Shown here: piece by piece, positions 14,039-21,251 of the stretch
How the letters are laid out: each line of letters starts with the position of its first letter
How positions within the stretch are numbered: the stretch's first letter is position 1
Assembly (NCBI GenBank): GCA_017937405.1
Contig: JAGBDS010000077.1
Location: forward strand, 1-38,452
From: Oscillibacter sp.
GTDB taxonomy: Bacteria; Bacillota; Clostridia; Oscillospirales; Oscillospiraceae
Reading direction: 5' to 3'
Length of the DNA stretch: 38,452 nucleotides
Notes under the pieces: generated by a model
The model's database searches: none
What the model was told of the DNA's origin: nothing
What the model saw: only the letters and a program-made list of their open reading frames with translations
Made by a program: the position numbers and the translations under genes

Positions 14039-14791
14039 ATGAGCCTGGGAAAGCGTATTCAGGAATGCCGGGAGAGTCTGGGACTTTCCCAGGCGGCGCT
14101 GGCGAAGCGGCTGGGGGTCTCCCAGTCCACCGTGGGCAACTATGAGGCCGGTATCAGCTTCCCCCGGGAGGAGGTCCTGCTCCGCCTGTTTGACAGTTTG
14201 GAGACCGACCCCAATACGTTGTTCCGCGACAGCTTTCGGGAGGGCGGAGCGGCCCTGAGCCGCAGCGAGCGGGAGTTGGTAGACCAGTATCGGGGCCTGT
14301 CCCACATGGGGAGGGAGACGGTGCGGTCAGTGGTGGACGCCCTGTGCGCCTATCGGGACGACCTGGAGGCCGGGAGGACGGACCGGGAGCCCCGGCTCAT
14401 CCCTCTGTACCGTAGCCCCGCGGCGGCGGGCTATGCCGCCCCGGTGTTCGGCGAGGACTTCGACTACATCCCCGTGGAGGACGACGTGCCCCAGGCGGCG
14501 GAGTTCGCCGTGCGCATCCAGGGCGACTCCATGGTCCCCTTCATCAGGGACGGCTCGGTGGTCTATGTGAACCGGGACCCGCTACAGGCGGGAGACGTGG
14601 GCATCTTCTGCGTGGACGGAGACATGTTCTGCAAGCAGTATTACAAGGACCCAGCGGGGGTGGTGTACCTGTTCTCCCTGAACCGGGCCCGGGCGGACGC
14701 CGACCAGGTGCTGCTGCCCGGCGGCGGACGGACGCTGGTCTGCTTCGGCCGGGTCATCCTGCACAACCTGCCCCTGCCCGGAAAGGAATGA
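14039..14791 (+). CDS. LexA/CI-type repressor with S24 self-cleavage domain
   Basis: The 250-residue protein has an N-terminal Cro/C1 helix-turn-helix (SQAALAKRLGVSQSTVGNYEAG), a linker, and a C-terminal S24 peptidase domain. The catalytic pair is S164 in GDSM and K199 in CKQYY, and the scissile Ala130-Gly131 bond lies in SPAAAGYAAP, so autocleavage looks intact. Start 14039 is preceded by GAGAGGAG and lies downstream of the promoter. In this family RecA-ssDNA or another trigger stimulates self-cleavage, relieving repression. It stands alone: no SOS gene or intact prophage is adjacent, the next gene is convergent, and the only visible operators are its own. It could be the leftover repressor of a lost phage or a stand-alone stress regulator. 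Confidence 0.9.
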   Translation: MSLGKRIQECRESLGLSQAALAKRLGVSQSTVGNYEAGISFPREEVLLRLFDSLETDPNTLFRDSFREGGAALSRSERELVDQYRGLSHMGRETVRSVVDALCAYRDDLEAGRTDREPRLIPLYRSPAAAGYAAPVFGEDFDYIPVEDDVPQAAEFAVRIQGDSMVPFIRDGSVVYVNRDPLQAGDVGIFCVDGDMFCKQYYKDPAGVVYLFSLNRARADADQVLLPGGGRTLVCFGRVILHNLPLPGKE

Positions 14792-14794
14792 AAA

Positions 14795-14823
14795 AAGCCC
14801 CGCTGCAAACCGCAGCGGGGCTT
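14795..14823. terminator. Bidirectional terminator, repressor/fabG
   Basis: A 12-bp perfect stem (AAGCCCCGCTGC and its complement) with a five-base loop, with an A-run on the left. Ends both convergent genes. Confidence 0.8.
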
Positions 14824-14830
14824 CTCTACC

Positions 14831-15565
14831 TTATACGATGAATCCGCCGTCGGCGGTCAGCACCTGCCCGGTGAGGAAGGAGGAGCCCTCCTCCGCGAAG
14901 AAGGCCACGGCGTGGGCGATGTCCTCCGGCGTTCCCAGACGGCCTAGGGGCGTCTCCTCCACCAGCATTTCCCGGGTCTCCGGGCCCAACACCTTCACCA
15001 TGTCGGTGTCGATGCAGCCGGGGGCCACGCAGTTCACCCGGATGCCGGAGGGGGCCAGCTCCAAGGCCAGGGAGCGGGTCAGGCCGATGATGGCGGCCTT
15101 GGAGCAGGCGTAGGCCACCTCGCAGCTTGCTCCCCGCAGTCCCCAGATGGAGGAGATGTTAACGATGCACCCCCGCTTTTCAGAGAGCATATGGGGCAAC
15201 ACCGCTTGGATGGCGTTCCGGGTGCCGGTGAGGTTCACCGCCAGGGTACGGTCCCAGACGTAGTCCCCGGTGTCCTGAAACAGGCCGTGGGGAGAGATGC
15301 CGGCGTTGTTCACCAGCAGGGAAATGGGCCCCAGTCCGGCCCGGGCGTTCCGGACCATGGCCTCCACAGCCTGACGGTCCGCCACATCCGCCTGGATTGC
15401 CAGGGCGTGGCGGCCTTCTTCCTCGATTTGCGCCGCCACTGCCAGAGCGGCGTCCCGCTGCTCCAGATAATTGACGCAGACGTTCCAGCCCCTCCGGGCC
15501 AGCTCCAGGGCCACGGCTCGGCCGATGCCCCGGGAGGCGCCGGTGACCAGTGCGGTACGTTCCAT
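14831..15565 (-). CDS. fabG: SDR-family 3-oxoacyl-ACP reductase (FabG-like)
   Basis: This 244-residue short-chain dehydrogenase reduces a 3-oxo group with NAD(P)H, classically 3-oxoacyl-ACP in fatty-acid synthesis. The cofactor site TGASRGIG (8-15), NNAG (86-89), and the catalytic set N111, S139, Y152 and K156 (YACSK) are all present, and the C-terminus DGGFIV is typical. The start at 15565 has GGAGGG about nine bases upstream; the longer frame begins in AT-rich leader sequence. No other fatty-acid gene is adjacent, so it may be an accessory SDR with another substrate. Confidence 0.85.
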   Translation of the reverse strand: MERTALVTGASRGIGRAVALELARRGWNVCVNYLEQRDAALAVAAQIEEEGRHALAIQADVADRQAVEAMVRNARAGLGPISLLVNNAGISPHGLFQDTGDYVWDRTLAVNLTGTRNAIQAVLPHMLSEKRGCIVNISSIWGLRGASCEVAYACSKAAIIGLTRSLALELAPSGIRVNCVAPGCIDTDMVKVLGPETREMLVEETPLGRLGTPEDIAHAVAFFAEEGSSFLTGQVLTADGGFIV

Positions 15566-15630
15566 CCAAGCATCCCTCCTGTCCTTTGACGGCAGTATAA
15601 CAAAAAAAATAAAAAAATGCAAGAAAGGTG

Positions 15631-15659
15631 TTGACAAAACCGACTCAATCGTGTATCCT
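15631..15659 (+). promoter_or_regulatory. Promoter of tRNA-Val
   Basis: TTGACA (15631-15636), 17-bp spacer, TATCCT (15654-15659). Confidence 0.7.
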
Positions 15660-15675
15660 ATGCTTGTTCCGCTTC

Positions 15676-15752
15676 GGACGATTAGCTCAGCTGGCTAGAG
15701 CACCTGCTTGACGTGCAGGGGGTCACAGGTTCGAGTCCTGTATCGTCCACCA
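15676..15752 (+). tRNA. tRNA-Val (GAC)
   Basis: 77 nt, acceptor GGACGAT/ATCGTCC, anticodon GAC in the CCTGC/GCAGG stem, TTCGAGT T-loop, encoded CCA. A broken tyrosine integrase lies immediately downstream, so this is a probable attachment site. Confidence 0.95.
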
Positions 15753-15755
15753 GAT

Positions 15756-15791
15756 AACCTCCTAGAGCCGCAAGGCTTTGGGAGGTTTTTT
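15756..15791 (+). terminator. Terminator after tRNA-Val
   Basis: AACCTCC pairs with GGGAGGTT around an inner AGAGCC/GGCTTT helix and is followed by a run of T. Confidence 0.7.
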
Positions 15792-15805
15792 GCTGCCTGT
15801 TTTGC

Positions 15806-15829
15806 TTTTCTCCCTTATTTTCTCCCTTA
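15806..15829. repeat. 24-bp direct repeat, left copy
   Basis: Two tandem copies of the 12-mer TTTTCTCCCTTA. An identical 24-bp unit is at 16728-16751, so the broken integrase lies between direct repeats 922 bp apart. Confidence 0.75.
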
Positions 15830-15831
15830 TT

Positions 15832-16818
15832 TCAATTATCCAGCCGAAACACTCTTGATGACTTGTTCCATACGGTCAGCACTGTCCCTTCGCATTGAGC
15901 AGTCACATGTCCATAGACATCGAGTGTGAAAGCAGCGGTAGCATGGCCCAAATTCTCTTGAACAGTCTTGATGTCATCTCCGCTTTTGATTGCCAGAACA
16001 GCGTAGGTATGGCGTAAATCGTGAAATCGGGTAGAGGGAGAGCCGATCTTGTCCACAATTCGCTTAAAGCAATCATAGACAGTGCGGTAGGAAAGAAAGC
16101 CTCCGGTCTGGTTAGAGAAAATCAGGTTGTTTTCCTCCCAGCTGTTCCCGGCTTCTAGGCGCATCCCATTCTGCTTTAGCTTCTGCAAGCGAAACAACTG
16201 AGCAACAGATGGGGCCAGGGAGAGAACCCGGCTTTTATTGTTTTTGGGCGGTGAGAAATAGTACTTGCCGCCCTTTTGCTGTTCCCGGCGAAGTTGCTGC
16301 TTGATAAGGAGCGTTCCATGCTCTAGGTCTACACAGTCCTATGTGAGGCCAAGTACTTCCCCTTCACGCATCCCCGAAAACAACGTGATTTTATACAGAT
16401 ATTCGTGGGGATGGCCTTGAATGGCTTTTAGAAATTCGGAAACCTGAGTTTCATCAAGTGGCTGAATTTCCTTTTTTACTACACGGGGTGGCTTGCAGGC
16501 GTCTGTTGGGTTCACTCGAATATATCCATTCAGTACTGCCTGCTGTAGCGCTTTGTGAAGCACTCCGTGGAGGCTTCGGATAGTCTTGGCTGATAGCGGC
16601 TTGACATCCTTTTTGTCAGGTTTGTGCAGACGGTTATAGAGAGCCTGAACCATGGGGGAGGTCAGAGCGTCCAGCTTGACAGACCCTAAGTTAGGGATGA
16701 TGTACATTTCCACATTGATCCTTTTCGTTTTCTCCCTTATTTTCTCCCTTAAGTACCTAATACTACCCGGTACTACATGGTACAAGATAAAACATGGAAA
16801 ATCCGCAGACCGTTGCAA
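15832..16818 (-). pseudogene. Tyrosine recombinase/integrase, 5'-degraded with a nonsense codon
   Basis: The C-terminal catalytic domain of a phage-type integrase is clear: SGMREGEVLGL (first Arg box), HDLRHTYAVLAI and LGHATAAFTLDVYGHV. The reading frame is continuous from 16818 to 15832 except for one TAG at 16339-16341. It follows LGLT, where a TGG tryptophan (LGLTW) is expected; the frame resumes as DCVDLEHGTLLI. The N-terminal arm-binding domain is missing or scrambled: recognisable similarity begins only around MYIIPNLG. The 24-bp repeat at 16728-16751 lies inside this 5' part. It sits beside tRNA-Val, pointing inward, as an integrase of an element inserted there would. It should be inactive unless the stop is suppressed. 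Confidence 0.85.
16728..16751. repeat. 24-bp direct repeat, right copy
   Basis: Identical to 15806-15829 (two tandem TTTTCTCCCTTA units). On the minus strand it encodes the LREKIREK stretch of the integrase remnant. Confidence 0.75.
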
Positions 16819-16892
16819 ATAAAGGACTTTGGTACTAGAAGGGACTACTTAACACGGCGTTTTTGCATTCCGAATCAGAAGATATTTTTACA

Positions 16893-17303
16893 CTAAAGAT
16901 CTCCCGTCTCCGACTGTGGGGCAGAAACCTCCGCCCTCAGTGCGGCATCGTAAGTGATGCCGCCTTTGCTGTTTTCCACCGTGGCCTTTTTGAAATAATG
17001 CCCCAGTACATATCCACTGGCCGCCTGCAGGGCGCCGATCAGCGTGGTCAGATACGGCAGAGCGCCGGAGTAGTCCCGCAGGATGGCCAGATAGCACAGG
17101 TACAGCACGGTAAATGTGGCGGAGCCGTCCACCGCCAGCACGCACAGGGCAATGAGCTTGGAGGCGGACATCCGTGCCTTCGAGCCACTCTGTCGCCCCC
17201 GGCGCCGGGGCTTCCGGTATGCGGCCTTTGTTTCCAGAAAGATGCCGCACATACAGCCTGTCAGCAGCGCGGCAAAAAAAACCGTGAGAGAAGGTCCGGT
17301 CAT
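16893..17303 (-). CDS. Phage holin-like membrane protein (module A)
   Basis: This 136-residue protein has two or three membrane helices: residues 4-25 (LTVFFAALLTGCMCGIF), 48-72 (LIALCVLAVDGSATFTVLYLCYLAIL) and 80-100. Its block GALPYLTTLIGALQA..GYVLGHYFKK..VENSKGGITYDAAL is closely matched by the protein at 36754-37104 in the other lysis cassette. The membrane-plus-short-tail layout and the position at the end of tail genes support a holin or holin-associated role. It overlaps the upstream 72-residue gene by four bases. No endolysin is found next to it, so the cassette is incomplete. Confidence 0.65.
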   Translation of the reverse strand: MTGPSLTVFFAALLTGCMCGIFLETKAAYRKPRRRGRQSGSKARMSASKLIALCVLAVDGSATFTVLYLCYLAILRDYSGALPYLTTLIGALQAASGYVLGHYFKKATVENSKGGITYDAALRAEVSAPQSETGDL

Positions 17304-17518
17304 TTTTGCGCCTCCTCCAAATCGGAGATGCGGTGATTGATGACCTTGATCTGTTCCTCCACCACCGGCATTCTGCGGGCGAAATTGTTGTGCTCCCGGA
17401 CCTCCCGGGTCAGCTCCTCCAGCTTTGTCTCCGTAACGGCCTGGGTCCGTTGGTTGCTCAGCAGCACGCCTGCCAGCGTAATGCCGCCGGTAATGAGTGC
17501 TACGATGATCTGTTCCAT
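17300..17518 (-). CDS. Small phage membrane protein, XhlA-like
   Basis: The 72-residue protein has an N-terminal membrane helix (residues 3-22, IIVALITGGITLAGVLLSNQ) followed by a long amphipathic helix or coiled coil (KLEELTREVREHNNFARRMPVVEEQIKVINHRISDLEEAQK). This is the shape of hemolysin XhlA-type holin partners. The start at 17518 was chosen because the longer frame runs through the neighbouring tail gene. It is coupled by ATGA to the holin-like gene. A lysis function is inferred from shape and position only. Confidence 0.65.
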   Translation of the reverse strand: MEQIIVALITGGITLAGVLLSNQRTQAVTETKLEELTREVREHNNFARRMPVVEEQIKVINHRISDLEEAQK

Positions 17519-17570
17519 GATAAGTCCTCCTGCATACGCTGAATATTCGCGGGGCGCGCCTTCATCTTTT

Positions 17571-17975
17571 TCATCCCACCAGAAGGACTGCTCCGGCGTA
17601 TGCGGAAGAAGCGTGAAGCGTGATGTCCCGGCTGGTCCCGTCGATCGTGGCGTAGGTCGCCAGTGCTGCCCAGGTGCCTTCCACATAGCTCGTACCGGAC
17701 AGTACCGCTGCCTTGCACAGTACATCGGAACCGGAGATACCGTGGGTGGCCGCCGGGATGGTCAGGGTCATCTCCGAGGTGCCCGACCAGTCTGACGCGG
17801 CAAAGAGATGGCGGTAGGTTTTGGTACCTCCGCCATCCTGAGCCACGGCATTGCCGCTGGCGTCAAAGCCGACGACCTGGCCGCTGGCGCCGGTCAGCTT
17901 GTCCTGTTTTCCGGCAAACTGGACCTTCAGCTTTTCCCAAAGGTATGCCAGGCCGGTATGATCCAAATACGCCAT
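17571..17975 (-). CDS. Small phage tail/appendage protein
   Basis: The 134-residue protein has the N-terminal motif MAYLDHTGLAYLWEKLK, also seen in the next gene (MAKYLDETGLAYFWAKIK). The rest is Gly/Ser/Thr-rich beta structure with QVVGFDASGNAVAQDGGG, as in tail-fibre or receptor-binding proteins. AGGAGG lies eight bases before the ATG. The shared N-terminus suggests both proteins dock on the same tail structure. Partial decay cannot be excluded, but the frame is intact. Confidence 0.6.
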   Translation of the reverse strand: MAYLDHTGLAYLWEKLKVQFAGKQDKLTGASGQVVGFDASGNAVAQDGGGTKTYRHLFAASDWSGTSEMTLTIPAATHGISGSDVLCKAAVLSGTSYVEGTWAALATYATIDGTSRDITLHASSAYAGAVLLVG

Positions 17976-17990
17976 ATCCCGTGCCTCCTA

Positions 17991-18800
17991 TCAGGCGGAC
18001 AGGACGGTGTCGATCTCCGCGTTGGTGATGTTGTCGATGCTGAAGATCTGACCCAGGGGGTCCCAGGCGGTGCCGGTCCAGGCGTAATTCATGTTGCTGG
18101 ATTCCACATTCCACACGTCGCCGGCGGTGTTGCCGGAGGCGGGGAGGTCGGAAACGGCGGCGACGCTGCCCTTGTACTTATAGACGTTGGTCAGGTCGGA
18201 CTTCTTGACGTAGTTGGCCGCTTCGGTCAGCGACAGCGCACCGACTTCCGCGGCGGTATAGGTGGGCTTGACCGCCGCCTTGGCCCAGGCGGGCACGGTG
18301 GGGTCGGTTTCCGTGAAACTTTGAAGGGCGGTGTTGGCCTTGCCCAGGGAAGCCTGCACATCGGCGTCCAGGTCGCCCTTTGCCACGGTGGACTTGAAGG
18401 CCAGGGAGCCGAAGTCCGCCATGTACTTTGCGATCTTGCCCATCAGGATGGACAGCGTCTCGCCACTGGCAATGGCCGCACGGGTGGTCGCGGCGGTGAA
18501 CGTGACGGTGGTATTCTTCGCGTCGCCGGTGGCCGACAGGCGGGAAGTGTCAGTGGGGTGGATATGATCGCCTCTGGCGAAGGCGGTCTCGGTGCCTGCG
18601 GCGGCGGTACCGTCCATTTTGGGGACGGTGCTGGATGCCGCGGCGCCCTCGGGTACATCACCGGCGGTGATGAAGCCGCTGTCGTTGGTCAGCTGGCTGG
18701 TCTTGGTAGGGAGGGCGGAGCTGTCCGCCTTTGCTGCCAGCTTCTCTTTGATCTTTGCCCAAAAATACGCAAGGCCGGTTTCGTCAAGATACTTTGCCAT
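17991..18800 (-). CDS. Phage tail fibre-like protein
   Basis: The 269-residue protein begins with the YLDETGLAYFWAKIKEKL docking-type motif and is followed by low-complexity Ala/Thr-rich tail-fibre sequence: TSQLTNDSGFIT, GDHIHPTDTSRLS and ETDPTVPAWAK. These short blocks are recurrent in fibre proteins of clostridial phages and of contractile-tail particles. The C-terminal part (YKYKGSVAAVSDLPASGNTAGDVWNV) resembles small beta-rich tip modules. GGAGG for this gene overlaps the end of the preceding gene. It is part of the decayed prophage near tRNA-Val. Confidence 0.75.
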   Translation of the reverse strand: MAKYLDETGLAYFWAKIKEKLAAKADSSALPTKTSQLTNDSGFITAGDVPEGAAASSTVPKMDGTAAAGTETAFARGDHIHPTDTSRLSATGDAKNTTVTFTAATTRAAIASGETLSILMGKIAKYMADFGSLAFKSTVAKGDLDADVQASLGKANTALQSFTETDPTVPAWAKAAVKPTYTAAEVGALSLTEAANYVKKSDLTNVYKYKGSVAAVSDLPASGNTAGDVWNVESSNMNYAWTGTAWDPLGQIFSIDNITNAEIDTVLSA

Positions 18801-18803
18801 GTC

Positions 18804-19481
18804 TTATTCCTCCATCATTTTGATAATGTCCAGCGCCGTAATGGTGCTGCTGACGGTGAGCCTGCTGTTCAGCTCGTTTGAAAGCTGGGTGATGGCGCCG
18901 ATGGGGTGCTGGTTATCCGCGTCCCGCCCTGTAAGGCGGCTGTGGTCACTGACCTCGCCCACCGACGGTTGGCCGCTGTCCCGGTAGGTTTCGGTGTCGG
19001 GGTCCCAGACCCACCAGGTCTCCGTTTCCCTGCTGGGGTATGGCTGGCGAACGGCGGAGCGTTCGGCCCGCTCCGCCGCCCGGACTGCCTGAGCGCCGGA
19101 TTCCAGCACCTGGTCCATCCAGCTTTGCTGAGCTTCCGGCGGCGTTTCCCCGGCAGGGCCCATAGCGGGCTCTGTCCAGGTCTTCCACACTCTGGATTTG
19201 GCCACGACCTCTCCTACGAGATACCGCAGCTCGCACTGGCCGCAGCCTCCGGTCATGGCCGTGTCTCCGGCGGTAACGTCCCACAGAACGAGGTACCCAT
19301 TCCGCTTGACAGCCACAGGATACGGTACGGCGTCCCCGGGGCGCTGGCAGATCAACTCAGCGGTGCCAGGGCCATACAGAGATTCCCAGTCCCGGATGTC
19401 GAACACGATCTGTCGGGCCAGGTTTTCCCCCTGATGGCCCAGAGGGAGTTCGGTCAGACCGTTTGCCTGAATCTTTTTCAT
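18804..19481 (-). CDS. Phage baseplate/tail-associated protein
   Basis: The 225-residue protein starts at 19481, with a GGAGGTGA ribosome site seven bases upstream. The N-terminal about 110 residues form a beta-rich domain of the type that attaches fibres to the baseplate (ARQIVFDIRDWESLYG, VKRNGYLVLWDVTAGDT, GQCELRYLVGEVVAKSRVWKTW). A helical and then a connecting region ends with HSRLTGRDADNQHPIGAITQL, a motif also found in fibre-type proteins. It is the first surviving gene of the module; sequence upstream (19482-19560) holds no recognisable gene and probably marks the deletion edge. Confidence 0.65.
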   Translation of the reverse strand: MKKIQANGLTELPLGHQGENLARQIVFDIRDWESLYGPGTAELICQRPGDAVPYPVAVKRNGYLVLWDVTAGDTAMTGGCGQCELRYLVGEVVAKSRVWKTWTEPAMGPAGETPPEAQQSWMDQVLESGAQAVRAAERAERSAVRQPYPSRETETWWVWDPDTETYRDSGQPSVGEVSDHSRLTGRDADNQHPIGAITQLSNELNSRLTVSSTITALDIIKMMEE

Positions 19482-19562
19482 CTTTTCACCTCCACACGGT
19501 GTGCCCCGCCCCTGAATGTTGCATGGGAGCGTGCCTAGGCCCCGGCCAGGACAGATACCGGA

Positions 19563-19605
19563 TAAAAGAGCACCGGGCGGCCGCTTCAACAGCGGTCACC
19601 CGGCG
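19563..19605 (-). terminator. Terminator of rubrerythrin gene
   Basis: On the minus strand, a 15-bp imperfect stem (19591-19605 with 19571-19585) is followed by GCTCTTTTATC. It separates rubrerythrin from the prophage module. Confidence 0.65.
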
Positions 19606-19625
19606 TCTTCGTATTTCGTGGAACT

Positions 19626-20234
19626 TTAACGTTGCAGCATTCCGCTGTAAGGAGCCATCTCCAGGCGGATGAACCAGCCCTGGTCATGGCTGCAGACGGG
19701 GCACTGCTTGGGAGCCTCCAGGCTTTCCAGAACGTGGCCGCAGTTCAGGCACATCCAGCCGCACTTCACGTCGGACACGAACAGCTTTCCGCCCTCCAGC
19801 AGGTCCGCCAGACGGCCGAAGCGGTCACCGTGGGTCTGCTCGATCTTGGCGATCTGCTCAAAGGACGCGGCGACCTCCGGGAAGCCCTCCGACCGGGCGG
19901 CCTCGCCGAAGGAGGGATACACCGGATCAAATTCCTCGTACTCGTTGTGCTGGGCATCCCGCAGCAGCCGGAGAACGTCGTTGGTTACGCCCACCGGATA
20001 GCCGCCGTCGATGTGGACGGTGGAGCCGGATACCGCCTTCATGTGGTTGTAGAAAATTTCGGCGTGCTCTTTTTCCTGGCCTGCGGTAAACAGAAACGCG
20101 GCCTCCAGAACATGGAGCTTCTGCTGCTTGCACAGCCCGGCGGCAAAGGTGTAGCGGTTCCGGGCCTGGCTCTCCCCGGCAAAGGCCCGCATCAGGTTTT
20201 TCAGAGTCTCACTGTTTTTCAGTTCGGCAGACAT
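19626..20234 (-). CDS. rbr: Rubrerythrin
   Basis: The 202-residue peroxide-reducing di-iron protein has an N-terminal four-helix domain with the ligands visible in GESQARNRY, GQEKEHAEIF, EYEEF and EQTHGDRF. A C-terminal rubredoxin-like domain (CLNC and CPVC) relays electrons to the di-iron site. The start was set at 20234 because GGAGG is eight bases upstream; an ATG six bases earlier is too close to it. In anaerobes it removes hydrogen peroxide in the cytosol. It is divergent from a thioredoxin-reductase-like gene, sharing an 83-bp intergenic region, which is a plausible shared oxidative-stress control point. Confidence 0.92.
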   Translation of the reverse strand: MSAELKNSETLKNLMRAFAGESQARNRYTFAAGLCKQQKLHVLEAAFLFTAGQEKEHAEIFYNHMKAVSGSTVHIDGGYPVGVTNDVLRLLRDAQHNEYEEFDPVYPSFGEAARSEGFPEVAASFEQIAKIEQTHGDRFGRLADLLEGGKLFVSDVKCGWMCLNCGHVLESLEAPKQCPVCSHDQGWFIRLEMAPYSGMLQR

Positions 20235-20317
20235 GGTCATTTCCTCCGTTTCGGTAGTCAACAGGGGTATTTTCTGCGGCTGCTGCCCATACTATACCCC
20301 GTAAGGAGGAACTGCGG

Positions 20318-21217
20318 ATGTATGATGTGGTGATCGTAGGCGGAGGGCCCGCGGGCTGCGCCGCCGGGCTATACGCCGCCCGGGCGGGACTGCGGACGCT
20401 GGTGCTCACCGGGGGAGAGCCGGGCGGGCAGCTGGGCATTGCCGAAACAGTGGAAAATTATCCCGGCACAGGGGCCCTCAGCGGCCCGGAGCTGGCGGCG
20501 GATATGCGCCAGGACGCGGAAAAGGCCGGGGCGGAGTTCCGGGATGAGCGGGCGGCGGAGGTCTGCCTGCGGGAGCGGAGGGCCGAAACCGGGAGAGGGG
20601 CCTGCCGGGGCAGGACGCTCATTTTCGCTGCCGGGGCCGCGCCCCGCAGACTGGGTATCCCGGGGGAGGAATCCCTGCGGGGTCGTGGCGTAAGCTGGTG
20701 CGCTGCCTGTGATGGCGCGTTTTTCAAGGGGAAGGACGTGGTGGTGGTGGGCGGCGGCAGCTCTGCCGCGGCGGAGGCCCTGACGCTGTCCCGCTTGTGC
20801 CGCCGGGTGTATTTGGTCCACCGGAGGGATTCCCTCCGGGCGGAGCGGCGGCTGACGGAGGAGCTGGAAAGGACCGAAAACGTGACCTTTCTCTGGAACG
20901 CCCAGGCGGAAGCCATCCTGGGCACCGAAATGGTGACGGGGCTTGCTTACCGGGAACTGTCCTCTGACCAGCGGCGGGAGCTGCCCTGTGCCGGCGTGTT
21001 CATCGCCGCCGGACGGGAACCCAGCACGGAGCTGGTACGGGGGCAGCTGGAGCTGGATGCCGGAGGCTATATTCCGGCGGACGAGACTACCCGGACAGCT
21101 ATCCCGGGGGTGTTTGCCGCCGGGGATGTCCGGGCAAAGGCGGTGCGGCAGGTGGTGACCGCCGTGGCTGACGGCGCCGTGGCCGCCCTGATGGCGGCAA
21201 AATATCTGGAGGCATAA
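20318..21217 (+). CDS. trxB: Thioredoxin reductase-like NAD(P)H flavoprotein
   Basis: The 299-residue protein has the FAD motif GGGPAG (8-13), the redox CxxC at C128 and C131 (WCAACDG), the NAD(P)H motif GGGSSAAAEA and the C-terminal GVFAAGD that contacts FAD. It reduces thioredoxin or a similar disulfide carrier. Between the FAD region and the CxxC the protein is slightly compact and Arg-rich, so its partner may not be standard thioredoxin. AAGGAGG precedes the ATG. The divergent rubrerythrin neighbour makes a role in peroxide defence likely. It ends inside a palindrome shared with the convergent symporter gene. Confidence 0.88.
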   Translation: MYDVVIVGGGPAGCAAGLYAARAGLRTLVLTGGEPGGQLGIAETVENYPGTGALSGPELAADMRQDAEKAGAEFRDERAAEVCLRERRAETGRGACRGRTLIFAAGAAPRRLGIPGEESLRGRGVSWCAACDGAFFKGKDVVVVGGGSSAAAEALTLSRLCRRVYLVHRRDSLRAERRLTEELERTENVTFLWNAQAEAILGTEMVTGLAYRELSSDQRRELPCAGVFIAAGREPSTELVRGQLELDAGGYIPADETTRTAIPGVFAAGDVRAKAVRQVVTAVADGAVAALMAAKYLEA

Positions 21218-21251
21218 GAAAACGTCCCGCATAGCGGGATGTTTTCTTATG
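21213..21251. terminator. Palindromic bidirectional terminator overlapping both stop codons
   Basis: An 18-bp stem with one mismatch (21213-21230 with 21234-21251), loop ATA. It includes the trxB TAA (21215-21217) and the complement of the symporter stop (21247-21249). Confidence 0.8.
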
